Shown here: one piece after another, positions 19,229-28,124 of the stretch
Layout: each line of letters begins with the position of its first letter
Position numbering within the stretch: position 1 is the stretch's first letter
From: Neisseriaceae bacterium
Lineage (GTDB): Bacteria; Pseudomonadota; Gammaproteobacteria; Burkholderiales; Neisseriaceae
Assembly (NCBI GenBank): GCA_016864895.1
Contig: CP046107.1
Coordinates: 1,433,741-1,497,740, forward strand
Direction of reading: 5' to 3'
DNA length: 64,000 nucleotides
Translations under genes and position numbers: made by a program
The notes under the pieces: generated by a model
Database searches by the model: none
What the model was told of the DNA's origin: nothing
Seen by the model: only the letters and a program-made list of their open reading frames with translations

Positions 19229-19841
19229 TTCATCAAGGAGGAATTTTTTTAAAAGTATAGTCTTTGGGGGGACAATATTTTTATTTCCCAAAGTTGTGTT
19301 ATCAGGAGCACAAAAGGAAGAGTACTTAGCTGATAGTGTTGCTTCGAATATGGGTCGTTCTTTAAATAACGTTAATCCTGCACGATTAATTTTCTCAAGT
19401 GATATGGCGGGGCAGTTATGGTTAAATGATATGAATAAACGATTGAGTCAATATGTTGATTATGAATATCAAAGGCATAAAATTCTTATTAATTTGCAAT
19501 ATGAGGCAAGTAGAGCAGGTTTAGATTCCCAATTAATCTTGGGGTTAATACAAATAGAAAGTAGATTTAGGCGTTATGCTATTTCCCCAGTAGGTGCTAG
19601 AGGACTAATGCAAGTTATGCCTTTTTGGGTTAGTGCTATCGGGAAGCCTGAGCATAATTTATTTGATATCAGAACTAATTTACGTTATGGTTGCACAATA
19701 CTACGGTATTATTTGGATAGAGAAAATGGAAATTTATTTCGGGCACTTGGTCGATATAATGGGAGTTTAGGGAAGGCCAGCTATCCTAATGCAGTACTAG
19801 GAGCAATGCAACAAAATTGGGTATATAATGGGCCTGTGTGA
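19209..19841 (+). CDS. Tat-exported lytic transglycosylase (SLT domain)
   Basis: A 210-residue protein with an SLT lysozyme-like domain: catalytic Glu117 in [10 protein letters not shown], then [18 protein letters not shown] and the C-terminal [10 protein letters not shown]. It would cleave peptidoglycan glycan strands to anhydro-muropeptides in the periplasm. The N-terminus [14 protein letters not shown] is a full twin-arginine motif followed by a hydrophobic stretch, an unusual export route for this family. The start overlaps the end of pyrC. Confidence 0.9.
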   Translation: MKKQYIDSSRRNFFKSIVFGGTIFLFPKVVLSGAQKEEYLADSVASNMGRSLNNVNPARLIFSSDMAGQLWLNDMNKRLSQYVDYEYQRHKILINLQYEASRAGLDSQLILGLIQIESRFRRYAISPVGARGLMQVMPFWVSAIGKPEHNLFDIRTNLRYGCTILRYYLDRENGNLFRALGRYNGSLGKASYPNAVLGAMQQNWVYNGPV

Positions 19842-19881
19842 TTAAAATTAAAATTAAAATCAATTATTTTTGGGGGAATAA

Positions 19882-20391
19882 ATGTCTTTAAATAAAGTAT
19901 TATTAATAGGTCGCTTAGGTAAGGACCCAGAAAAAAGATTTATGCTTTCAGGTGACGTGATAGTAAATTTTTCGTTAGCAACCAATGAGAATTGGAAGGA
20001 TAAATCAGGTCAGAAACAGGAAAGAACTGAATGGCATAATATTACGATGTTTGGAAAATTAGCGGAGATTGCTGCAACTTACTTAAAAAAAGGCCAACAG
20101 GTATATTTGGAAGGTAAAATATCTTCAAGAAAATATATGGGTAGAGATAATATAGAAAGAATATGCCACGATATTATTTGTGATCAAATGGTTATGTTGG
20201 GATCTAAGGGCAGTAATTCTACGACCTCTTTTGATTCACCTCCTCCATTAGGGAACATAACACCACCACCATCTGAACCTTTGCTCAATACACCAATATC
20301 ACCTAGTGTATCACCTAGTGCACCGACAAAACAATTACTTGAAGAAAAGAATATAGATATAGGTGAGATAGATTCTGATGTTCCTTTTTAA
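19882..20391 (+). CDS. ssb: single-stranded DNA-binding protein
   Basis: A 169-residue SSB with the OB fold at residues 1-110 (NKVLLIGRLGKDPEKR, WHNITMFGKLAEIAATYLKKGQQVYLEGKI), a Pro/Ser-rich linker and the acidic partner-binding tail ending DSDVPF. A TGGGGG-type ribosome site precedes the ATG. It coats single-stranded DNA in replication and repair and would cooperate with the RecA and RecBC proteins encoded nearby. Confidence 0.96.
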   Translation: MSLNKVLLIGRLGKDPEKRFMLSGDVIVNFSLATNENWKDKSGQKQERTEWHNITMFGKLAEIAATYLKKGQQVYLEGKISSRKYMGRDNIERICHDIICDQMVMLGSKGSNSTTSFDSPPPLGNITPPPSEPLLNTPISPSVSPSAPTKQLLEEKNIDIGEIDSDVPF

Positions 20392-20411
20392 CTTTTAGGA
20401 CGTGATGTAAA

Positions 20412-21989
20412 ATGAAAATAGTTTTGATGCAAAAATCAGTTGTTTGTGCTGATATAGAGAGAAATTTAGAGTTAATCTTAGAGTCTTGCCAGGCGGCAAA
20501 AAGTAAAGGTGTTTTTTTATTAATGACCCCTTATTTTGCGCTAACAGGTATGCCTTTATTGGATCTGTTAGAACATGATTTTTTATTTGAAGAAATAGAT
20601 AAGGCGATAGAAAAACTTTTTACAATTAGAGAAGTAGCCGTTTTACTAAGTTATCCAAAACGTTATCAAGGTAATGTTTGTGTTTGTCAGGCTGTTATTT
20701 ATAATGGACAATTTATTTATCAGCATCACATGACAATGGAAGGAGTATCTTTAGAGTATGGTCAAGATGATGGTGTATCATATCAATTTAATTTAAATGG
20801 GTTGAATTTTTCATTGTTATATTCTAATCAGAAAAATAACCATTTTTCTTGTTTGGATAATACAGATATTATTATATTTCAATCTACTGAAGCTTTTTAT
20901 GATTCGATCCAAAGCGAAAGAGTAGATATAGCAAAAAAAATTCTTGATATTACTAAAAAACCAGTGCTTGTAATGAATTCTTTAGGTGCTACTGATCAAT
21001 ACATATATGAAGGGGGATCTTTTGCTTTGGATAGAAGAGGTGAGTGTCAGTTCCAAGCAGATTACTTTATAGACAAGGATTATTTATTAACATGGGATGC
21101 TAATAGAGGTTTAATAGGAGATCAAGCGGATTTATATAAGGAACGTATAGAGCTATTATATCATGCTATTATTTTTAGTATGCGAGAGTATTTTCGGAAA
21201 AACCATTTTAGAAAGATATGTTTAGGGTTGTCTGGAGGAATTGATTCGGCCTTAGTCTTGGCACTTTCTTGTCAGGCAGTAGGGGCGAATAATTGTGAAG
21301 TATTTTTGATGCCTAGCCAATATACGTCAGATATGAGCAATGACTTAGCATTACAAATGGTTAAAAAATTACAAGTATCTTATTCGATAAGATCGATTAC
21401 TAGTATTTTTAATCAGAATTTAGCTGTTTTAGCAGATAGATTTAAAGGAATACCAGAAGATATAACAGAAGAAAATTTACAGGCAAGAATTAGAGGTACG
21501 CTATTAATGGCATTATCTAATAAAACAGGTGCTATTTTATTGTGTACCTGTAATAAATCAGAAGAAGCGGTAGGATATTGTACTTTATATGGCGATAGTA
21601 ATGGTGGTTTCGCACCTATTAAGGATTTGTATAAAACAGAAGTATATCAAATGGCTCGTTGGATTAATCAATTTTTTCAGGATGAAATTATTCCACAGGG
21701 AATTATTGATAGAACGCCAAGTGCTGAATTGAAAAATAATCAGTCAGACCAAGATTCATTACCTGAATATGAAATACTAGATGGAATTCTTCAGTTAGTT
21801 TTACAAAATAAAAGTGCACAAGAAATTATCCATCAGGGTTATGATGAAGAAACAGTTTATAAGACTATGAGATTAATTAGAAATAGTGAATTTAAGCGTC
21901 AACAGGGTGTATTAGGGCCTAAGATAAGTAGAAAAAGTTTTGGTCGTGAATGGAATTATCCTATTATTTGTTTGTCCAAGCCTTTCTAG
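20412..21989 (+). CDS. nadE: NAD+ synthetase with degenerate glutaminase domain
   Basis: NadE amidates nicotinate adenine dinucleotide to NAD. The 525-residue protein has the two-domain layout of the glutamine-dependent type. The C-terminal synthetase is intact: P-loop LGLSGGIDSALVLA, LCTCNKSE, LYGDSNGGFAPIKDLYKTEVY. The N-terminal nitrilase-like domain keeps its fold landmarks, but by alignment with the known Glu-Lys-Cys triad the Glu is Tyr41 (TPYFALTG), the Lys is Gln104 (YQHHM) and the nucleophile Cys is Ser138 (LLYSNQ). It may therefore use free ammonia or ammonia from another protein. Confidence 0.9.
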   Translation: MKIVLMQKSVVCADIERNLELILESCQAAKSKGVFLLMTPYFALTGMPLLDLLEHDFLFEEIDKAIEKLFTIREVAVLLSYPKRYQGNVCVCQAVIYNGQFIYQHHMTMEGVSLEYGQDDGVSYQFNLNGLNFSLLYSNQKNNHFSCLDNTDIIIFQSTEAFYDSIQSERVDIAKKILDITKKPVLVMNSLGATDQYIYEGGSFALDRRGECQFQADYFIDKDYLLTWDANRGLIGDQADLYKERIELLYHAIIFSMREYFRKNHFRKICLGLSGGIDSALVLALSCQAVGANNCEVFLMPSQYTSDMSNDLALQMVKKLQVSYSIRSITSIFNQNLAVLADRFKGIPEDITEENLQARIRGTLLMALSNKTGAILLCTCNKSEEAVGYCTLYGDSNGGFAPIKDLYKTEVYQMARWINQFFQDEIIPQGIIDRTPSAELKNNQSDQDSLPEYEILDGILQLVLQNKSAQEIIHQGYDEETVYKTMRLIRNSEFKRQQGVLGPKISRKSFGREWNYPIICLSKPF

Positions 21990-22014
21990 AAAAATTTATA
22001 GGGGCTAGGAGATA

Positions 22015-22629
22015 GTGTTGAAAAATTTATTATCTTATTGTATTACAATTAGTTTAATGACCTCTGTTACCGTCATTTCAGCAGATGGCTTGTCGCAACT
22101 AAAAAATTTTAATGATAATGTTGATGAGTTAAAAGGGGATTTCACTCAAGTGGTTAAAAATCACAAGAGCTCGAAGAAAACTTCTGGGTATTTTTCTGTT
22201 ACCAGACCTCAATATTTTAGGTGGGAGTACACAAAACCATATCAACAAATTATTGTGGGTGATGGCCAGTACATATGGATATATGATATTGATTTGAAAC
22301 AAGTGGTTAAGAAGAGGCAAAATATGGCTTTAGGTGAGTCTCCTGCCGCTATTTTAGCCGATAGGAGTACATTAGATAAGACTTATACTTTAAAAAATGA
22401 CTTGACTAAAGATGGTGTTGAATATGTATTAGCAAAACCTAAAAAAGAAGATACCGGTTACCAATATATTAGAATTGGTTTTAAAGATAATAAATTAGTA
22501 CAAATGGATCTTAAAGATAGTTTTGGGAATCAATCTATTATTGATTTTAAAAATATGACCAATACCCCTTCTGGCAAGGAAGTATACCGTTTTAGGCCAC
22601 CTAAAGGAGTTGATGTGTTAGAAGAATAA
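22015..22629 (+). CDS. lolA: outer-membrane lipoprotein carrier LolA
   Basis: LolA carries lipoproteins through the periplasm from LolCDE to LolB. The 204-residue protein has a Sec signal (to about VISA-DG), then the family pattern VDELKGDFTQVV, GYFSVTRPQYFRWEY, IVGDGQYIWIYD and VYRFRPPKGVDV. The start is GTG at 22015 or TTG at 22018; the TTG has better spacing from AGGAG at 22007-22011. Last gene of the plus-strand run. Confidence 0.92.
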   Translation: MLKNLLSYCITISLMTSVTVISADGLSQLKNFNDNVDELKGDFTQVVKNHKSSKKTSGYFSVTRPQYFRWEYTKPYQQIIVGDGQYIWIYDIDLKQVVKKRQNMALGESPAAILADRSTLDKTYTLKNDLTKDGVEYVLAKPKKEDTGYQYIRIGFKDNKLVQMDLKDSFGNQSIIDFKNMTNTPSGKEVYRFRPPKGVDVLEE

Positions 22630-23177
22630 TTTGGGTTTATTAAATCAGAGGGTGGGATGTGGCTTATAAGTTTGTAGCACGCAGATAGGAATTAGTCTTA
22701 TGTGGTCAATACCACAACGAGCAAAATAGGGTTTGGTTGCAAAAACTTATCCGTATAGTGGAGGGTATTGGAAAGCATTGGTTAATCACTGAGTGTTGAG
22801 GCAAAGAGCCCTAATCCAGAAGCCAAAGGATGTAGTGTTATAAATGATTCATTAACTATAACTATCTTGAGCCACCAAACACTTAATATTGAACGCAATT
22901 AATCTCTTTTTTTATTCATTATATCGGACAAATTGATACCTTCTCTTTTAGGCACGCTTAAGAGAGAGTCAAGGCATGATTCTGGTATGTTTAAAATTTA
23001 ACCATCTCTTATCGCGACTAAGAACAAGCACGAGTCTCAACTCCGAAGTTACCATAAATGGAAATTATATTGAATGAGATGGGTAAGCCGTATATTGGGA
23101 CATATCTCAATTAGTGTATAGTCGTTGACTTTGAGAACTCACTCTAAAAGTTATTTAGAGTAGAATAAACGATTATT
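22630..23177. other. 548 bp without a recognisable gene
   Basis: Lies between convergent lolA and yicC. A small hairpin TGTGGT-CAAT-ACCACA sits near 22699-22714 and a terminator-like stem at 23141-23161. Its composition is less A-T rich than other gaps, which may mean a decayed gene or element, but I could not identify one. Confidence 0.45.
23141..23161. terminator. possible terminator at the end of yicC
   Basis: ACTCTAAA, a five-base loop, TTTAGAGT forms an eight-pair stem 16 bp beyond the yicC stop. No long T run follows, so it is uncertain. Confidence 0.35.
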
Positions 23178-24044
23178 TTATTCAATATTTTGAATCTGTT
23201 CCCGCATTTGTTCAATTAATACCTTTAGCTCAATTGCAGATTGTGTCAATTCTGCTTGATTTGATTTGCTGGCAAGTGTATTACTTTCACGATTAAATTC
23301 TTGCATCATAAAGTCAAGTCTCTTACCTAGAGTGGTGTTATCATTTTCTAAAAGTAAACGTTTAGTTTCATTGATGTGAGATTGAAGTCTAGATAGCTCT
23401 TCATCAATATCAATTTTTTGTATGTACAGTGCAATTTCCTGATTAAGGCGTTCGGATTGTATTGAAGTTCCTAGAACTTCATTTAATTTTTCGGTTAAGC
23501 GAGCACTATATTCCTGAATTCTTTTAGGGTAGGTCAATAGAATGTTCTGAACAATTTCTTCAATTTTAGTGATTCTAATGAGTAAGTACTCTTTTAAATT
23601 TTTACCTTCACGTTTTCTGGATTGATTAAATTCAATACAAGTAGCTTCAACTTGTTCTAAAAGTTTTTGTTCAATATTGTTTAAATTAAGTTCTTGTCTA
23701 GAAAGTACACCAGGAAATTTCAATATATCAGCGACCGTCAATGACTCAATACTAGCTTTGCGAACTAGTTTTTTATTTAATTTTATTAGTTGATCAGTTA
23801 ACTTATCATTTAAGCTAATATTGGTATTATCCATATTAAGATGTATGTTAATACGACATTCTACTTTACCACGTGAAATATGTTTTGACAGTAATGCATT
23901 GATTTTTTGTTCTAACAATCTTACTTCTTCTGGTAATTTCAGAGAAATATTAAGGTAACGGTGATTGACTGATTTAAGTTCAATATTCACATCTATATTA
24001 TTATAATTTGCGTTGGTGTTGGCATAGCCAGTCATACTATACAT
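23178..24044 (-). CDS. yicC: YicC/YloC family endoribonuclease
   Basis: A 288-residue YicC-family protein: N-terminal MTGYAN-x-SVNHRYLNISLKLPEE, and the C-terminal domain GKRLDFMMQEFNRESNTLASKSN. Family members are ring-shaped endoribonucleases involved in small-RNA turnover. It is divergent from rph, itself an RNA-processing gene, with 124 bp between starts. Confidence 0.93.
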   Translation of the reverse strand: MYSMTGYANTNANYNNIDVNIELKSVNHRYLNISLKLPEEVRLLEQKINALLSKHISRGKVECRINIHLNMDNTNISLNDKLTDQLIKLNKKLVRKASIESLTVADILKFPGVLSRQELNLNNIEQKLLEQVEATCIEFNQSRKREGKNLKEYLLIRITKIEEIVQNILLTYPKRIQEYSARLTEKLNEVLGTSIQSERLNQEIALYIQKIDIDEELSRLQSHINETKRLLLENDNTTLGKRLDFMMQEFNRESNTLASKSNQAELTQSAIELKVLIEQMREQIQNIE

Positions 24045-24168
24045 AGAAAAATTAGTAGTTAACTTATGGAGTATTTAATATACCTTATTTACCTTTGAAA
24101 GGAAAGTTAATCAGCGAAGTAATATAATTTTCGATATAATCTACTCAGTTAAACACAAAGGGCAAAAT

Positions 24169-24906
24169 ATGTTATATAGGAAAGATAGATTAGTTAATGC
24201 TATCCGTTCTGCTAAAATTACACCAGACTACTTGATATATCCAGAAGGTTCGGTATTGATCGAAATGGGACAAACTAAGGTAATTTGTAATGCAACTTAT
24301 GAAGAGAAAGTCCCTCCATTTTTAAAATGGAAAAATACAGGCTGGGTAACAGCTGAATATGGAATGTTGCCTAGATCTACTGAAACTCGTATGAGGCGCG
24401 AAGCTTCAGTTGGCAAACAAAGTGGTCGCACCCAAGAAATTCAACGATTAATAAGTCGATCATTACGACAAGCTATTGAACTAGAATTGCTAGGAGAAAG
24501 ACAAATAACGATTGATTGTGATGTTATTCAGGCAGATGGAGGAACACGTACAGCAAGCATTACCGGAGCTTATGTTGCTTTGCACTTGGCAATTTTAAAA
24601 TTGTTAAAAAGGAATATTTTATCAAAAAATCCACTATTAGAACCAATAGCAGCTATTTCGGTTGGTGTGGTTGAAGGGGTATCTTTACTAGACCTAGATT
24701 ACACAGAAGACTCTCATTGTGATAGTGATATTAATATTGTGATGAATCATTCGGGAAAGATTATTGAAATTCAAGGTACAGCCGAGCGAGCGGGATTTGA
24801 TAGTGATCAATTACTAGAGCTAATGAGTTATGCTAAACCTGGGATTCATATGTTATTTGAGCTACAAAGAGAAGCTATTGAAAAATCAAAAGTTTTTCAA
24901 AGCTAG
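24169..24906 (+). CDS. rph: ribonuclease PH
   Basis: RNase PH trims tRNA 3' ends by phosphorolysis. The 245-residue protein is complete and keeps the active-site segments [46 protein letters not shown] and the late [13 protein letters not shown]. Its stop overlaps the stop of convergent rnhB by four bases. Confidence 0.97.
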   Translation: MLYRKDRLVNAIRSAKITPDYLIYPEGSVLIEMGQTKVICNATYEEKVPPFLKWKNTGWVTAEYGMLPRSTETRMRREASVGKQSGRTQEIQRLISRSLRQAIELELLGERQITIDCDVIQADGGTRTASITGAYVALHLAILKLLKRNILSKNPLLEPIAAISVGVVEGVSLLDLDYTEDSHCDSDINIVMNHSGKIIEIQGTAERAGFDSDQLLELMSYAKPGIHMLFELQREAIEKSKVFQS

Positions 24907-25490
24907 CCTTTTAACATATATTTGATGGGTGCAAAATTTTTTCTATGTGATTCAATATAACCATACTTTTTCAGGGCGTTTAGGTGATCTTTTGTTCCAT
25001 ATCCTTTGTGTTTGGCAAAACCGTACTCTGGGTATTGTTTATCTAAGATCATCATTTCGTGATCTCGGGCAACTTTGGCAAGAATGGATGCGGCACTTAT
25101 TTGGGCAATTTTGTTATCACCTTTAATAATGCATTGGGCAGGTATGGTTAAATTTTTAGGGATATGATTCCCATCGATTTGCACTTGATGGGCACAGGGT
25201 TGGAGCTGAGAAATTGCTCGGCTCATTGCTAAAAGGGTTGCTTGTAAAATATTTAAAGATTCTATTTCGTCAACGCTAGCATTAGCAATGGCAAAACTGA
25301 TGGCTTGATTTTGTATTGCTTGATTTAATTTCTCTCGTTGTAAGCTTGTAAGTTTTTTTGAATCTCTCAGATTAGGTAAGTAATATTGTTTTGGTAAAAT
25401 TACAGCTGCAGCATACACACCACCGGCTAAAGGGCCTCGTCCTGCTTCATCGACACCTGCTATCAAATTGTATGAACTATTTTGTTTCAT
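24903..25490 (-). CDS. rnhB: ribonuclease HII
   Basis: RNase HII removes ribonucleotides from DNA and RNA primers. The motif [20 protein letters not shown] supplies the first Asp-Glu of the active site; later acidic residues are in QIDGN and [13 protein letters not shown]. The frame extends to 25538, but the ATG at 25490 gives the usual N-terminus ([17 protein letters not shown]) and about 195 residues. It is divergent from trmB with 46 bp between the two starts. Confidence 0.95.
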   Translation of the reverse strand: MKQNSSYNLIAGVDEAGRGPLAGGVYAAAVILPKQYYLPNLRDSKKLTSLQREKLNQAIQNQAISFAIANASVDEIESLNILQATLLAMSRAISQLQPCAHQVQIDGNHIPKNLTIPAQCIIKGDNKIAQISAASILAKVARDHEMMILDKQYPEYGFAKHKGYGTKDHLNALKKYGYIESHRKNFAPIKYMLKG

Positions 25491-25536
25491 GTTAAAATAC
25501 GTGCTTTTTTTGATATTAATAAAAAAGAAATTTTGC

Positions 25537-26232
25537 ATGGATGATAAAAGTAATCAGAAACTAAGTCAAATCAGAGGTATTCGAAGCTATGTTGTAAGGC
25601 AAGGTCATATAACTTGTCTGCAAGAGTCAGCATTGGAGTGTTTAATGCCAATCTGGGGGATAGCATATCAAAATAAGAAAATTGATTTAGACAGTATTTT
25701 TTCTAGACATCAGCCCAAAATATTAGAAATAGGGTTTGGTATGGGGCAGACGACATTTGAAATGGCAAAGAATACACCTGATATTGATTACCTGTGTGTA
25801 GAAATTTACAGTCCAGGAGTGGGTAACTTATTACATTTGATTGAGAAAGAAAAATTGACAAATATCAGAATTATTAGACATGATGTGGTAGAGGTCGTAG
25901 AGCTCATGCTGGAAGACGAAGTGTTCTCAGGTATCCATATTTATTTTCCAGATCCTTGGCATAAAAAAAGACATCATAAAAGACGTTTAATTCAATCTCC
26001 TTTTATTCAGAAATTACTACCTAAACTAAAATCTGGAGGCTATATTCATTTAGCAACTGATTGGGAAGATTATGCATACCAAATACTAGATGTTTTGTCT
26101 CGAGAAAAAAGTTTAATCAATAAATTTGAAACTTTTGCTCCTAGACCAAACTATCGTCCTGTGACTAAATTTGAGCTAAGAGGGCTACGATTAGGTCATG
26201 GTATTTGGGATATCATATTTATCAAAAAGTAA
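25537..26232 (+). CDS. trmB: tRNA (guanine-N7-)-methyltransferase
   Basis: TrmB makes m7G46 in the variable loop of tRNAs using SAM. The SAM site is ILEIGFGMGQTTFEMA, followed by the family motif YFPDPWHKKRHHKRRLI and the C-terminal TKFELRGLRLGHGIWDI. The frame opens at 25468, but the ATG at 25537 (MDDKSNQKLSQIRG) leaves room for the divergent rnhB promoter and gives the usual length of about 231 residues. Confidence 0.95.
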   Translation: MDDKSNQKLSQIRGIRSYVVRQGHITCLQESALECLMPIWGIAYQNKKIDLDSIFSRHQPKILEIGFGMGQTTFEMAKNTPDIDYLCVEIYSPGVGNLLHLIEKEKLTNIRIIRHDVVEVVELMLEDEVFSGIHIYFPDPWHKKRHHKRRLIQSPFIQKLLPKLKSGGYIHLATDWEDYAYQILDVLSREKSLINKFETFAPRPNYRPVTKFELRGLRLGHGIWDIIFIKK

Positions 26233-26259
26233 AGTCAATATGATACAATTGTATTGACT
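26233..26259. terminator. bidirectional terminator candidate between trmB and dapB
   Basis: AGTCAATA, an 11-base loop and TATTGACT form an eight-pair stem starting at the trmB stop and ending just before the end of convergent dapB. No long T run is present. Confidence 0.4.
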
Positions 26260-26261
26260 GA

Positions 26262-27083
26262 TTATTGAGCTAAATGGCTAATATTCAATACATCTTGCAT
26301 GCTATATAGGCCTTTGGGTTTATCTTTTAGCCAGCAAGCAGCGTGTACTGCTCCATTGGCAAAAGTAAGGCGACTGGAGGCTTTATGAGTGATTTCGACA
26401 CGTTCACCCTCGGTAGCAAATAAAGTAGTATGATCCCCTATAATATCTCCTCCCCTGATAGTTGAGAAACCGATAGCATTAGGATCTCTTTCTCCTGTAT
26501 ATCCCTTTCTACTATATACAGCGACATCCTCTAATTTAACGTTTTTATTTTCAGCAATAACCTCACCAATTCTTAAGGCAGTACCCGAAGGTGCATCTAC
26601 TTTATGGCGGTGATGAGCTTCAATAATTTCAATATCATAACTGGATTGAAGTGTACGAGTAGCCAATCCAACTAAAGCAAAGACGAGGTTAACACCTATA
26701 CTAAAGTTAGGAGAAAACACAATAGGAATAGATTGACTACTTTTATTAATTTCCTCTTTCTCAGTAGTAGAAAATCCGGTGGTACCGATCACCATTGCTA
26801 TTTTATTTTCGATACATAGAGGAAGATAAGATAGGGTAGCTTCCGGTCGTGTAAAATCGATCAGCACATCTGCATCAGTATTTTTTAGGACAGTATTTAG
26901 AGAATTAGATACCATAATATCAGTAGAAATACCAATCACATTCCCTGCATCTTGCCCTATAATGGGACTTGAAGAATGACTGGTAGCACCTACCAATCGG
27001 GTATTTGGATTGGCACAGACCGATTGGATAAGGGCACGCCCCATTCTTCCATTGCTTCCAGAGATAATAATTTTTGTATCCAT
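26262..27083 (-). CDS. dapB: 4-hydroxy-tetrahydrodipicolinate reductase
   Basis: DapB performs the NAD(P)H reduction that leads to lysine and meso-diaminopimelate for the cell wall. The protein has the dinucleotide site IIISGSNGRMGRALIQ, TGFST, the catalytic segment EAHHRHKVDAPSGTALRIGE and FTRPEA. I chose the ATG at 27083 (about 273 residues), which fits the family; the frame opens at 27128 inside the end of bamE. It follows bamE closely on the same strand. Confidence 0.96.
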   Translation of the reverse strand: MDTKIIISGSNGRMGRALIQSVCANPNTRLVGATSHSSSPIIGQDAGNVIGISTDIMVSNSLNTVLKNTDADVLIDFTRPEATLSYLPLCIENKIAMVIGTTGFSTTEKEEINKSSQSIPIVFSPNFSIGVNLVFALVGLATRTLQSSYDIEIIEAHHRHKVDAPSGTALRIGEVIAENKNVKLEDVAVYSRKGYTGERDPNAIGFSTIRGGDIIGDHTTLFATEGERVEITHKASSRLTFANGAVHAACWLKDKPKGLYSMQDVLNISHLAQ

Positions 27084-27117
27084 TTTGTGATTAAGCTTAC
27101 TAAAATTTACCTTTAGG

Positions 27118-27480
27118 TCAGATATCAAGATAGTTAAATTCTTCTGGATTACCAGATATGTTAGTTAGAACATCCCCAGAAAATTGAAGAACTAAATCGC
27201 TTTTCTTAAAAAACTTATCAGCTTTTAACACAGTATAAATATAATGCCATGAGTCATCTCGAAAAGGATTTTTTAGTTGAGGATTCCCTAATAACTGCTT
27301 CACATCTTCCTTAGTCATGCCGATATGAAGTTGACTAAATTGGTTTTGAGTCAATTCATTACCTTGGATGACTGTAATTTTATAGCCAGGAATACTATCC
27401 TCTTTTTTAAAAACAGTAGAGCAAGCACACAGGCTACATACCAATAGCGATAAAGTAGTAAATTTCATTGTTGAGTTCAC
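27118..27480 (-). CDS. bamE: outer-membrane assembly lipoprotein BamE
   Basis: BamE is a lipoprotein of the BAM complex that inserts beta-barrel proteins, such as the autotransporters in this window, into the outer membrane. The signal ends in the lipobox LCAC; the SmpA/OmlA domain shows GNELTQNQFSQLHIGMTKEDVKQLLGNP and RDDSWHYIY. The GTG start at 27480 stands eight bases after AAGGG; an inner ATG at 27468 is too far from it. It is divergent from fur. Confidence 0.93.
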   Translation of the reverse strand: MNSTMKFTTLSLLVCSLCACSTVFKKEDSIPGYKITVIQGNELTQNQFSQLHIGMTKEDVKQLLGNPQLKNPFRDDSWHYIYTVLKADKFFKKSDLVLQFSGDVLTNISGNPEEFNYLDI

Positions 27481-27678
27481 GTTGATATCCCTTATCCTTA
27501 AACTTAAATACTAAAACTTAATACTAATTAAAAAATAGTTCTGCAAAATACGTCCGTATTATAATAGCATTTTTATGATTAAGATACTTAAATTTGGTTT
27601 ATTTATTGATATTAAGAAGCTATAATTAACGATAATAGTAGTATTTAATTGTTTGATTATAGCGCAAGGATGATCGTT

Positions 27679-28104
27679 ATGAGTTATACCACCCAATTAA
27701 AAAGTAGTGGTTTGAAAGTGACAGGGCCTAGGCTTAAAATTTTGAATTTATTTGAAACTCATCCAGACATGCATATGAGTGCAGATGATATCTATCGCAT
27801 TGTTTTAGAAAAAAATATGGATATAGGTGTTGCGACTGTTTACCGTGTTTTAACTCAATTTGAAGAGGCAGGTATCTTGACTCGTCATCATTTTGATACA
27901 GGTAAAGCGGTGTATGAATTAAATACAGGTGATCATCATGACCACATAATTTGTATACGCTGTGGTAAGGTCAGTGAGTTTTTTGATACTGAAATGGAAG
28001 AGTTACAAGAGAAAATTGCTTCTAAACATGGGTATAAGATCTTAGACCATGCTTTGTATATTTATGGTGTTTGCCCCGATTGTTTACGAAAAGATTCTAA
28101 ATAA
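27679..28104 (+). CDS. fur: ferric uptake regulator
   Basis: Fur represses iron-acquisition genes when loaded with Fe(II). The 141-residue protein has the winged helix (GPRLKILNLFE, IGVATVYRVLTQFEEAGIL), the metal-binding HHDH run in GDHHDHIICIRCGKVSEF and a C-terminal CPDC. The frame opens at 27649, but the ATG at 27679 follows AAGGA by eight bases. A TATAAT at 27621-27626 may be its -10 box. Confidence 0.96.
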   Translation: MSYTTQLKSSGLKVTGPRLKILNLFETHPDMHMSADDIYRIVLEKNMDIGVATVYRVLTQFEEAGILTRHHFDTGKAVYELNTGDHHDHIICIRCGKVSEFFDTEMEELQEKIASKHGYKILDHALYIYGVCPDCLRKDSK

Positions 28105-28124
28105 ATATTTATGAAAGTTGCAAT

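Noticed and set aside
22630..23177. Possible second IS or omegaRNA relic (GAGGCAAAGAGCCCTAATCC near 22800)
   Set aside because: Faint similarity to element-end scaffolds, but no left or right end, hairpin set or TnpB remnant could be found.
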